64,000 nucleotides of DNA from Pseudanabaena sp. Salubria-1 (GTDB taxonomy: Bacteria > Cyanobacteriota > Cyanobacteriia > Pseudanabaenales > Pseudanabaenaceae). Made by a program: the position numbers and the translations under genes. The DNA lies in NCBI GenBank assembly GCA_023336205.1, contig JALQCR010000017.1, positions 1 to 64,000 on the forward strand. The letters are read 5' to 3'. A model generated the notes under the pieces. It had not been told where the DNA came from. It made no database searches and was given only the letters and a program-made list of their open reading frames with translations. The first letter of the stretch is position 1. Every line of letters starts with the position of its first letter. Below, piece after piece: positions 1 to 7,104 of this stretch.

Positions 1-82
1 ACCCCCCCCCTCCCACCCCCCCCCCAACAATATTTTTTCCCCCCCCCCCCCCCCCCCCCCCGGGGGGCCCCCCCCCCCCCCA
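1..82. other. Low-complexity poly-C/poly-G edge
   Basis: Runs of C, with one short A/T-rich island and one G run, fill the first 82 bases. They resemble nothing else in the window and look like a low-quality contig end rather than genome sequence. No gene or site should be read from them. Confidence 0.8.
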
Positions 83-123
83 AGCCTCTGGCACTTTAAT
101 TAATAGCAAGTCCCTTACCTCAC

Positions 124-552
124 TCAATTAAGAGACATTAAATTTTCAAAAGGTTGTCGATTTTTCCAGCGATAAGTATTAAAGTCTCGAAAATCAACCG
201 ATAGAATCCGCCCATGTCCTAAATGTTCCGCAAGAATAATCAATGAAGCATCCGCTAAATCCATTGGCAAAGAACTATACTGATTCATCAACTCACTGAT
301 TCTTTTCCCATCTTGAACTTTGAGATCGAAAACTTCAAATGCTCCCATTTCCAGACTATTAATAAACGTCTGTTGAGCATTTGCGCCTGTACGTTTTAAG
401 AGAATATGACAGGCTTCCGTAATCACACACCATGTTGTAATCAGAGGCTCATCAATCGTATCTAAAACCTCTTGAGCCAAAACATGATAATCATCACGGC
501 GATTGATTAACGCGATCCAAAAGCCAGAATCAACGATGACCATATTTTTCAT
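124..552 (-). CDS. PIN-domain toxin (VapC-like)
   Basis: This 142-residue protein is the size of a single PIN domain, a Mg-dependent ribonuclease fold used by VapC toxins. The acidic residues expected in the active site are visible: D8 in the first strand (IVDSGF), E46 (VITEA), D98 and D101 (MDLADASL) and D120 (SVDFRD). Its start overlaps the last 23 bases of the upstream ribbon-helix-helix gene, so the two are translated as a pair, antitoxin first. The predicted role is an RNase toxin held inactive by its partner; the RNA target cannot be read from sequence. The ATG at 552 is used; a second ATG three codons later is also possible. Confidence 0.85.
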   Translation of the reverse strand: MKNMVIVDSGFWIALINRRDDYHVLAQEVLDTIDEPLITTWCVITEACHILLKRTGANAQQTFINSLEMGAFEVFDLKVQDGKRISELMNQYSSLPMDLADASLIILAEHLGHGRILSVDFRDFNTYRWKNRQPFENLMSLN

Positions 553-793
553 TAAGACTTTCAGTGAGATATTGCTTATAATTTACTGACAAATCAGAAT
601 CCCCTTCAGCACAACCAATTAGCCCAGACTCCCTAAGAAGTTGCAAAGGTTTTACGGGGGATTCTTGATGTAATTTTTCGTAGTAAAGATCGATCGCCGC
701 TTTCATAATGTCAGACGCACCCTGATTTGTACGATGACGGATGTAGTTAAATTTGCTAGCACGATCGCTATCAAGCCTTGCATTAACTCTCAT
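530..793 (-). CDS. Ribbon-helix-helix antitoxin of the PIN pair
   Basis: An 87-residue protein whose first 45 residues (MRVNARLDSDRASKF... then SDIMKAAIDLYYEKL) match the strand-helix-helix layout of CopG/MetJ-type DNA-binding antitoxins. The C-terminal half is polar and would wrap around the toxin. It lies directly upstream of, and overlaps, the PIN gene, the usual antitoxin-toxin order. A short inverted repeat at 804-823, just before its ATG, is a candidate autoregulatory operator. The family assignment comes from layout and size rather than a strongly conserved motif. Confidence 0.75.
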   Translation of the reverse strand: MRVNARLDSDRASKFNYIRHRTNQGASDIMKAAIDLYYEKLHQESPVKPLQLLRESGLIGCAEGDSDLSVNYKQYLTESLNEKYGHR

Positions 794-803
794 AATTTTC
801 GAT

Positions 804-823
804 TGTCATAACTCTGTATGACA
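804..823. promoter_or_regulatory. Inverted repeat, likely antitoxin operator
   Basis: TGTCATA and TATGACA form 7-base arms around a 6-base spacer, 11 bases upstream of the RHH antitoxin start. RHH antitoxins commonly bind such sites to repress their own operon. Operator function is inferred. Confidence 0.45.
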
Positions 824-900
824 TTATAACTTAAAGTTTTCAAGGTTAGAAGTATCTACATAAACGATCGCCTGATGTGGCGATCGCGATCATAATTATG

Positions 901-926
901 GACAAATTGTCTATTTTGTCTATAAT
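901..926 (+). promoter_or_regulatory. Candidate promoter/operator of the Phd-PIN pair
   Basis: GACAAATTGTC (901-911) is a short palindrome, followed by a second TTTTGTC and by TATAAT (921-926), a perfect -10 match 21 bases before the antitoxin ATG. No clear -35 is visible. The palindrome overlapping the core promoter fits Phd-type autorepression, which is inferred. Confidence 0.45.
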
Positions 927-946
927 ATAGAAAAAGACTTAAAGCT

Positions 947-1198
947 ATGCAAGTTGTTTCAGCAACAGAAGCCAAACAATCTTTTGGCGCAGTCATCGAC
1001 AAAGCCCAGCGTGAACCTGTGATGATCCGTAAACAGAATCGTGATGTCGCTGTAATTATGTCCATCGAAGACTATCAACGCATTACTCGCATCAACATTC
1101 AAGAATTTCAACAATTTAGAGATAATATTGGCAAGAAAGCTCAAAAACGTGGCTTAACCGAAGACAAGTTAAATGAACTGTTAAGTGACAACCAATAG
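947..1198 (+). CDS. Phd/YefM-family antitoxin
   Basis: An 83-residue protein with the Phd/YefM N-terminal DNA-binding and dimerisation fold: MQVVSATEAKQSFGAVIDKAQ, then EPVMIRKQNRDVAVIMSIEDYQRI, matching the family pattern 'F...L..v...p..I.k.g.p.avl.s...y'. The C-terminal 30 residues are charged and would neutralise the toxin. Its end overlaps the start of the downstream PIN gene by 14 bases, so the two form one transcription unit. It reads away from the first toxin-antitoxin pair, and the shared 150-base gap holds separate palindromes for each unit. Confidence 0.88.
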   Translation: MQVVSATEAKQSFGAVIDKAQREPVMIRKQNRDVAVIMSIEDYQRITRINIQEFQQFRDNIGKKAQKRGLTEDKLNELLSDNQ

Positions 1199-1613
1199 TT
1201 CTATGCGTTTAGTTCTCGATACAAATGTCCTAGTCAGCGCCATTTTGTCTCCCAATTCAACTTCAGCGAAAGTCCTAAATTGGGGAGAAGACAATGGCGT
1301 TATCTTATACTCCACTGCTACAGTCACCGAAGTTTTATCTGTTTTAGGACGCTCAAAATTTTCTAAATATATTGACGATAACGATATTGATGGATTATCT
1401 ATCCGCATCAAAACCGTATGGTTGTTTGTCGAAATTTTAAATCAAGTTCAATTATGTCGAGATCCGAAAGATGATAAATTTATCGACTTAGCGCTAAATG
1501 GTGAAGCTTCGCATCTGATTACTGGAGACAATGATTTGCTCATATTGAACCCAATTGAAAATACTTCAGTAACCAATCCACGCACTTTTTGGAATGAGAT
1601 CATAAAGCTTTAA
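1185..1613 (+). CDS. PIN-domain toxin (COG1569 type)
   Basis: A 142-residue PIN-domain ribonuclease of the type beginning MRLVLDTNVLVSAIL. The predicted metal-binding acids are D12, E49 (TVTEVL), D96/D97 (RDPKDDKFIDLAL) and D115 (ITGDNDLL). The GTG at 1185 overlaps the antitoxin gene; the ATG at 1203 would start right at MRLVLDTN and is equally plausible, giving 136 residues. It pairs with the upstream Phd/YefM antitoxin. It is not close to the other PIN protein in this window, so the two modules are not a tandem duplication. Confidence 0.85.
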   Translation: MTTNSSMRLVLDTNVLVSAILSPNSTSAKVLNWGEDNGVILYSTATVTEVLSVLGRSKFSKYIDDNDIDGLSIRIKTVWLFVEILNQVQLCRDPKDDKFIDLALNGEASHLITGDNDLLILNPIENTSVTNPRTFWNEIIKL

Positions 1614-1744
1614 ATTTAGAAGCTATTGCGCGATCGCTCTTATGTAGCGATCGCTAATTTATATCACTACTTCCAATAAGCGAAATAAAGCACTTTATCT
1701 ACTCACAACCTGAGTACGCGCCTGAGAACGAGATTTAGGCTTAT

Positions 1745-3002
1745 CTGAGATCTTGCACCATTCCTGAAAGAGTTAAGTAGGAATGGGTTTGAGAATAATT
1801 TCAAACCCATGACGAGCAGCAATATCGGCACTAATTTGGAGATACCTAAGAAGTTTCAACCAAAGGACAGAAGGAAATAAAACGGAAAGTGTCAAATCAC
1901 AGGTAGCTTTCCAGTCCAAGACAGGAGGACTCGACCATTGATCAATCCAATGGGCCAAAAGATAAGCAAGCAGAGAGAGGATAAGCCAACGATAAACACC
2001 AAGTTTTGTAGATTGCCCAAAACAATGCAAACCAAAGCGATGTTTGATGGTTTTGAAGAATCCCTCAATCGCCCAACGCTTACGACCTAACATCACCAGA
2101 TAAGCACCAGAATAAGGATGAGAAGAGACAACAAAGCGTAACTCCCGTTTACTATCAGCTCTTTTGAGCCAAAACCAAGAGATCGTCAAAGGCTGAGTTA
2201 GCCCTTCTAGCAAAATTTGTTGTCCACGTTTGCCATGACGATAAAGTTGTTTGACTGTACGGCCATCTTGAAGTTTACGATTGTTGCGTACACCGACAAC
2301 GATGCGCCAAGTCTTGGCGCGGACAGTATTGAAAAACTTCACCGTACTAAACTCAGTATCAGCAAGGACAATCACAGTCTTGCCTTGGGTTAGTTGCTTG
2401 GGTACTGTCCCCAATAACTTACAAGCTAAGTCAGAGGGACTGGGGTATCCTTTGCCGCGCCATACTCTAAAACTCCATGGTACGCGCCACTCTCCATAGA
2501 CCAGATACAGTACAACCAGATGTAGTCCTCGCTTTCCGTTTAGTATTCTCACCCATGGGTCTGGTTCGTTTTGGGTGGGATTGCTCAAATGTAAAAACTT
2601 GCCGCTTTTTTCTAGGGTAGTCAAGTCTATCAGTATCTTTAATGGCACTTGTTTCGATGGGCGATGCTTGGCGATTTGTCCCAAAATAGCCTGCCGTGTT
2701 GACCGAATTACTGCTCTCGTTGACCAGTTATAGTGATTGAGAAATCGGCTGAGTGCACTCGCTGATTTTATCTGTGTATGTTCTGGATAAGGATGCCTTT
2801 GTGCTTCGAGAAATAGTCCTAGTATTGCATTGAGACTTGCTGTTTGATACACACTTGGCATCAAACACAGAAGACTATACACTAGCCCTTGGGCGTGCTT
2901 AACGATGCTTTCCATGCTCGTTATTTAATTTACTACTACGCCCTTTTTTTCACATTTCTGCTCTTTCTGCAACCCCTTTTCTTGAATGGTGCAAGATCTC
3001 AG
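1745..3002 (-). mobile_element. Insertion sequence, 1258 bp, with 4-bp TTAT duplication
   Basis: The ends are perfect 19-base inverted repeats: CTGAGATCTTGCACCATTC at 1745-1763 and its complement at 2984-3002. TTAT flanks both sides (1741-1744 and 3003-3006). The single transposase gene fills the interior. The 4-bp duplication and about 380-residue DDE transposase resemble IS701-type elements of the wider IS4 group; that assignment is from memory of family features. The insertion removed the natural end of the HigA-like gene on its right. Confidence 0.9.
1773..2915 (-). CDS. DDE transposase (IS4/IS701-like)
   Basis: A 380-residue transposase occupying most of the 1258-bp element. Likely catalytic acids are D in LIDLTTLEK (around residue 96), D in VLADTEFS (around 186) and E in RKRWAIEGFFKTIKHRFG (around 285), the last being an IS4-type C-terminal signature with following K and R. 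The frame is intact from end to end and the terminal repeats are perfect, so the element is probably active or only recently silent. It is read leftward, in the same direction as the HigBA genes it abuts, so read-through from higBA could enter it. Confidence 0.9.
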   Translation of the reverse strand: MESIVKHAQGLVYSLLCLMPSVYQTASLNAILGLFLEAQRHPYPEHTQIKSASALSRFLNHYNWSTRAVIRSTRQAILGQIAKHRPSKQVPLKILIDLTTLEKSGKFLHLSNPTQNEPDPWVRILNGKRGLHLVVLYLVYGEWRVPWSFRVWRGKGYPSPSDLACKLLGTVPKQLTQGKTVIVLADTEFSTVKFFNTVRAKTWRIVVGVRNNRKLQDGRTVKQLYRHGKRGQQILLEGLTQPLTISWFWLKRADSKRELRFVVSSHPYSGAYLVMLGRKRWAIEGFFKTIKHRFGLHCFGQSTKLGVYRWLILSLLAYLLAHWIDQWSSPPVLDWKATCDLTLSVLFPSVLWLKLLRYLQISADIAARHGFEIILKPIPT

Positions 3003-3286
3003 TTATCTTTCACCACTATTTCCACATCTCGACCAAGAGAATTTAAGAATCTAAACAACCTCACAGTCGAGAAGCCTGATAACTTGCCATTGATCAAAGC
3101 CGACATCTTAGGCTGATCGATGCCCAGTAGTTTAGATGCTTCAACTTGAGTTATTCCTAACTTAGCAATTATAGTGCTAATTTTATAAGCAAGTTCTGCT
3201 TTGACCAGCAACTCATCAGAATTCTCTAATCCCAAATCCGCAAAAACATTACCACTACTTTTTTGCACCTTAATCTCTTCAGTCAT
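2999..3286 (-). CDS. HigA-like XRE antitoxin, C-terminus altered by an IS
   Basis: A 95-residue helix-turn-helix protein (IITKLGITQVEASKLLGI-type HTH in the middle, then MSALINGKLSGFSTVRLFRFLNSLGRDVEIV), the COG5606 antitoxin type that partners phage Gp49/HigB-like toxins. Its stop codon and last residue are formed by the inverted repeat of the 1258-bp IS. Joining the two IS flanks through one copy of TTAT extends the frame to KDKPKSRSQARTQVVSR before a natural TAA, a tail typical of the family. The present product therefore lacks about 14 terminal residues. The HTH is untouched, so DNA binding probably survives. It sits 13 bases after the toxin gene. Confidence 0.85.
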   Translation of the reverse strand: MTEEIKVQKSSGNVFADLGLENSDELLVKAELAYKISTIIAKLGITQVEASKLLGIDQPKMSALINGKLSGFSTVRLFRFLNSLGRDVEIVVKDN

Positions 3287-3299
3287 TTTGTAGCTTCCT

Positions 3300-3680
3300 T
3301 TATTTCTTGTTGTAATGCTCAGAGTAGTGTTCTTTAGCTCGTTTTAGCCTTGCTTCAATCAAATCCATATCTTGTTTGGGAGTAGCAATTCCCTGCTTCG
3401 ATTTCTTCTGAAAGGAATGCAAAACATAAACCACATCAGCAAATTTGATCGTATAAACTGCCCTATAAGTATCTCCATCGAAATCTTCTACTACCTCCAC
3501 AACACCAGCACCTTTAAACCCTTTAAGTGGCTTAGCCGCAGGATGTTTGTCTCCACATTGAGCGATATACAAAGCATAACCCACAACTTGCTGAACCTCG
3601 TCTGGGAAATCTTTTAAATCATTTAGCGAACTCCCAATCCACTCAACAGGCTTCAAAGATAAATCACTCACATTACGCAT
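3300..3680 (-). CDS. HigB/Gp49-like toxin (RelE-type mRNase)
   Basis: A 126-residue protein of the phage-derived Gp49-like/HigB family (COG4679): WIGSSLNDLKDFPDEVQQVVGYALYIAQ, then KPLKGFKGAGVVEVVEDFDGDTYRAVYTIKFADVVYVLHSFQKKSKQGIATPKQDMDLIEARL. The FxKKSxxGIxTPxxD stretch is the family hallmark. Members are RelE-fold, ribosome-dependent mRNA nucleases. The toxin gene lies upstream of the antitoxin gene, the inverted order typical of HigBA systems. It reads leftward into the antitoxin and then the IS. Confidence 0.88.
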   Translation of the reverse strand: MRNVSDLSLKPVEWIGSSLNDLKDFPDEVQQVVGYALYIAQCGDKHPAAKPLKGFKGAGVVEVVEDFDGDTYRAVYTIKFADVVYVLHSFQKKSKQGIATPKQDMDLIEARLKRAKEHYSEHYNKK

Positions 3681-3812
3681 ATGCCAAGACTAGCATATCA
3701 TGCAAAATTGATATTTTAAGCTAAAGCTTTTAACGCTTTAGCTAGTACGGACGTGAAGCATGGCATCTCATCTTGTGACAAAATGTGCTGGAGTTAGTTA
3801 ATTAAAATAGCC

Positions 3813-4370
3813 ATGTCAGAACTTATACCCTCAGAAATCTTACAAAATCGACTCAGCTATCAAGGCAGTAAATTTTCCTTTCATGTCGATCGCATTAAGT
3901 TACCCCATGGTGTTACAGGCGAATATGCATATATTAAGCATCCAGGGGCAGGGATGGCAGTTCCTGTAACAGCGGATGGAAAATTTGTATTAGTTAAGCA
4001 ATATCGATTTGCAATTCAGCGCTATTTACTCGAATTTCCAGCAGGAACATTGGAAGTTGGGGAAGATCATGATGTGACGATTAAGCGTGAAATCGAAGAA
4101 GAAACTGGCTATCGAGCTAGTCAGTGGCAGTATTTAGGCGGTTTCTATCTTTGTCCAGGTTATTCTGATGAGATTATTCATGCATATCTAGCTCAAGGAC
4201 TCGAAAAGCTAGAACATCCTCCTGCTCAGGATGAAGATGAGGAGATAGAAGTCGTATTGCTCAGCCGTGAAGAGATCGAAATACTAATGCGATCGCAGAA
4301 TGCAGAGGCAAGTCTTGATGCCAAATCTATTACTGCATTTCACTTAGCGTTGCAAGCATTACAGATTTAA
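3813..4370 (+). CDS. Nudix hydrolase, ADP-ribose pyrophosphatase-like
   Basis: A 185-residue Nudix protein. The Nudix box is complete from about residue 78 (G-TLEVG-E, then REIEEETGY), giving the Mg-binding glutamates. The preceding VLVKQYRFAIQRYLLEFPAGTLE and the downstream GGFYLCPGYSDEIIHAYLA are typical of ADP-ribose and related dinucleotide pyrophosphatases (NudF type), which hydrolyse ADP-ribose to AMP and ribose-5-phosphate. It stands alone and faces the cyclase cluster, sharing with it a perfect bidirectional hairpin in which both stop codons lie. Substrate choice is inferred from family resemblance. Confidence 0.88.
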   Translation: MSELIPSEILQNRLSYQGSKFSFHVDRIKLPHGVTGEYAYIKHPGAGMAVPVTADGKFVLVKQYRFAIQRYLLEFPAGTLEVGEDHDVTIKREIEEETGYRASQWQYLGGFYLCPGYSDEIIHAYLAQGLEKLEHPPAQDEDEEIEVVLLSREEIEILMRSQNAEASLDAKSITAFHLALQALQI

Positions 4371-4413
4371 TTTTTAGTGGTGCGGCTTTGCCGCACCACT
4401 AAAAATTAAATCT
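4363..4413. terminator. Perfect bidirectional hairpin, 24-bp arms
   Basis: Arms of 24 bases around the 3-base loop TTT, with core TGCGGC/GCCGCA and A/T-rich outer parts that give a U-tract in either direction. The stop codons of the Nudix gene and of the convergent cyclase gene lie inside the outer arms. Confidence 0.85.
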
Positions 4414-7081
4414 GCGCTTTGCGTCCTGTTAGGAAATAAGTAGTCATTTCGCCTTTACCTTTGATCTCAATTGTTCTTTGTGGATCAAATTGGAACTTGT
4501 TTTTTAAAATCTGATAGGTTACATCCGTTACTTGAATGCAACCTGCAATACTATGAGATTCCATACGGCTAGCAATATTTACTGTGTCTCCCCAAAGATC
4601 ATAGATAAACTTTTTCGTGCCGATCACACCTGCAACGGCTTGACCAGTATGCATCCCAACCCTCATCTGGAATGGATTTCCATCGGGGCGGATAAATTTG
4701 CAAATTGACTGTTGCATATCTAGAGCCATTGACGCGATCGCTTCAGCATGATCCGGTCTCGGCACAGGTAACCCACCAACTGCCATGTAAGAATCCCCAA
4801 TCGTTTTGATTTTTTCTAAGCCATAATGATCAACTAAGCGATCGAATTCTGAGAATATCTCATTGAGCATATTTACTAGTTCATTTGCAGTTACCGATGA
4901 CGCAAATTCTGTAAAGCTGACGATATCGCCAAATAGAACGGTTACTTCCTCGAAAGTATCGGCGACAATCGTACCACTTTCTGTCTTGAGCTTGGATATG
5001 GACTCTGTTAATATCGCAGAAGTTCTATTAGTAGGAATATTAGTAGCAATATTAATAGGAAGATTGGTAGGCGTATAGATTCTAGAAGACTTTAATCGCT
5101 CGGCGATCGCTTTTGGTAAAACATTCAGCAGCAGACGTTCCGAGCTCATTTTCTCAACTCGCAAATCATCCTCGGCACGTCGGCGTTCTTGAGCTTCCAT
5201 CCCTAAAGACAATAATTCTGATAAAGAGCTAGCAAATCCAATTTCCTCTAGCAGCCACAAACGCTCTATACCAACTTGTTCAAACATCAAAAAGCCAGTG
5301 ATTTCACCACCGATATCAAATGATGATGTTAGTAGAGATACAACACCAAGAGGATCAAGATAAGCTAGGCGTAGCTCTTTTAATATTTCTTCATCTTGTA
5401 CATCTTCTATCTGCAAGTTCTGATTTTCTTGTAGGGACGCAAAAAAATTGGGAAATCTGTCAGATCCTAGGAAATCAGCCTCGGTGTGAATATTGCTACT
5501 TTGAATATAGAGATCGAGACAATGCAATTTTGTTTTAGTATTGTCAAATAGCCAGACACTCACGCGCTCGACATCCATTGTTTGACTGGCTATTTCGGTA
5601 ATATTCTGCACTGCCGTAATAAAGTCACCCAAGTTGAGAGCTTTGTTTTTAGTGAGATCAATCAAGATTTTCTGTTGTCTGCGAAGTTGTTGTTCACGAC
5701 GCTGCAATAAAAAATTATTTCGCTGCAATGATAACTGAATATCAGCTAGTTCGCTAGTCCTTTCATGCACTCGTGACTCTAACTCCACATTCGCTTTTTC
5801 GAGGCGGTTAAATGACTCTGCAAGCATTTCAGCCATGCGATTAAATGACTCAGACAGAACTTTGACTTCACTTGCGCCTTTTACCAATACCCTAGAGTCT
5901 AGATCGCCATTTGCGATCGCTTGAGATGCAACACTTAATTTGATCAAAGGAGCCGTAATATAACGAGCTGTCACCACTCCTAGCAAGATCGCAAAAACTA
6001 GCGCCCCCAGACTAAATAAAATCGTGTTTTGGTTGCGACGATTAATTTGTTCCATAAAACTAGATTCAGTTAGCACCACCACAATTAGCAAATCGAGTCC
6101 ATCACGATCTCGCCAAGTACGAACTTGAATAAACTGCTTGCTCCCTTCAAAATTAGGCTCTAAGTGTTCTTTACCTTGGATCGAATTAAAATCACCAAAT
6201 TCATTAATTAGATGGCGGGCTGTAGCTCTTGACAGGGAGTCATTACTATTAAGAATATTGAGCCGTTGGGGATTTCCATTGACAACTGAAAAAGTACGCT
6301 CACTACTAGAAGTTCCTACGATTAATCCAGAACGCTCAATTATAAAAATACGTCCTGATGGGTTTGATTTTAAATCAACAAGGAACCTATTCAATTGCGT
6401 GAGAATAAAGTCAACACCCATTACCCCAATCACTTTGCGATCGCGATCGTAAAGCGGATAACTATGGAAAATAGACAAAACTTCAGGACGATCAACCCAT
6501 TGGTAAATGCGTGACCAAGTTGGCTTGCCTGCTTTTATGGCATCCGCATACCAAGCTTCTTGTCGGACATCATAATCAGTTTCGACTACTCCAATCAATT
6601 TTTGGCGATTACCTTCGCTATCAGTTGAAAATCTAGCTGTTTTAGTAATTCCTCGCGCTAAGGTTGTCTCATTAATTACGGTTTGTCCATCGTCTCTACG
6701 CTCAACACCAATAAATTCTTGGTTGTCAAAAGCAAAATTAATATAACCAACTTGATGCAAATTTATTTGTTTCCAAAAGAAATGTCCTGTTTTCTGAAAA
6801 TCTTTTAAATTTAGCAGCCCTAGCTTTACGGCATTGATATTAGTCTGATTAATTTGCGGTGGGACTTGAAAGTAATTATCAAGTTTTGTACTGATGCGAT
6901 CGCTGACTTCTCCACTGAATCGGGTCGCGAGATCTCCGACTGCTTGCTGTCCATTCCGAAAAGAAAATATCCCAACTACACCAACCGTAATACACACCTG
7001 CGCTACAAAAGGCACAACCAAAATAACCATTAACGGAATATTTTGAAATGACTTAGGTGTATATGAAATTTTCAACATCAT
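4406..7081 (-). CDS. Membrane class III adenylate cyclase with Cache, HAMP and GAF domains
   Basis: This 891-residue protein has a transmembrane segment (about 17-40), a long extracytoplasmic dCache-type sensor (about 45-345), a second membrane segment (about 352-375), HAMP (about 372-425), a coiled coil (425-475), a GAF-like domain (475-630), an ERLLLNVLP linker helix (648-665) and a class III cyclase domain (710-885). Catalytic residues are present: metal-binding D719 and D763, adenine-selecting K759 and D828, and transition-state N835 and R839. The Lys/Asp pair predicts ATP to cAMP. It is the most complete of three tandem paralogues read leftward; the next starts 23 bases upstream of its start. 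The sensed ligand is unknown. Confidence 0.92.
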   Translation of the reverse strand: MMLKISYTPKSFQNIPLMVILVVPFVAQVCITVGVVGIFSFRNGQQAVGDLATRFSGEVSDRISTKLDNYFQVPPQINQTNINAVKLGLLNLKDFQKTGHFFWKQINLHQVGYINFAFDNQEFIGVERRDDGQTVINETTLARGITKTARFSTDSEGNRQKLIGVVETDYDVRQEAWYADAIKAGKPTWSRIYQWVDRPEVLSIFHSYPLYDRDRKVIGVMGVDFILTQLNRFLVDLKSNPSGRIFIIERSGLIVGTSSSERTFSVVNGNPQRLNILNSNDSLSRATARHLINEFGDFNSIQGKEHLEPNFEGSKQFIQVRTWRDRDGLDLLIVVVLTESSFMEQINRRNQNTILFSLGALVFAILLGVVTARYITAPLIKLSVASQAIANGDLDSRVLVKGASEVKVLSESFNRMAEMLAESFNRLEKANVELESRVHERTSELADIQLSLQRNNFLLQRREQQLRRQQKILIDLTKNKALNLGDFITAVQNITEIASQTMDVERVSVWLFDNTKTKLHCLDLYIQSSNIHTEADFLGSDRFPNFFASLQENQNLQIEDVQDEEILKELRLAYLDPLGVVSLLTSSFDIGGEITGFLMFEQVGIERLWLLEEIGFASSLSELLSLGMEAQERRRAEDDLRVEKMSSERLLLNVLPKAIAERLKSSRIYTPTNLPINIATNIPTNRTSAILTESISKLKTESGTIVADTFEEVTVLFGDIVSFTEFASSVTANELVNMLNEIFSEFDRLVDHYGLEKIKTIGDSYMAVGGLPVPRPDHAEAIASMALDMQQSICKFIRPDGNPFQMRVGMHTGQAVAGVIGTKKFIYDLWGDTVNIASRMESHSIAGCIQVTDVTYQILKNKFQFDPQRTIEIKGKGEMTTYFLTGRKAQI

Positions 7082-7104
7082 TTATAACCAGTTTCACTAG
7101 TTTT

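Noticed and set aside
1..82. Poly-C/poly-G tract as a biological feature
   Set aside because: Most likely a sequencing or assembly artefact at the contig end.
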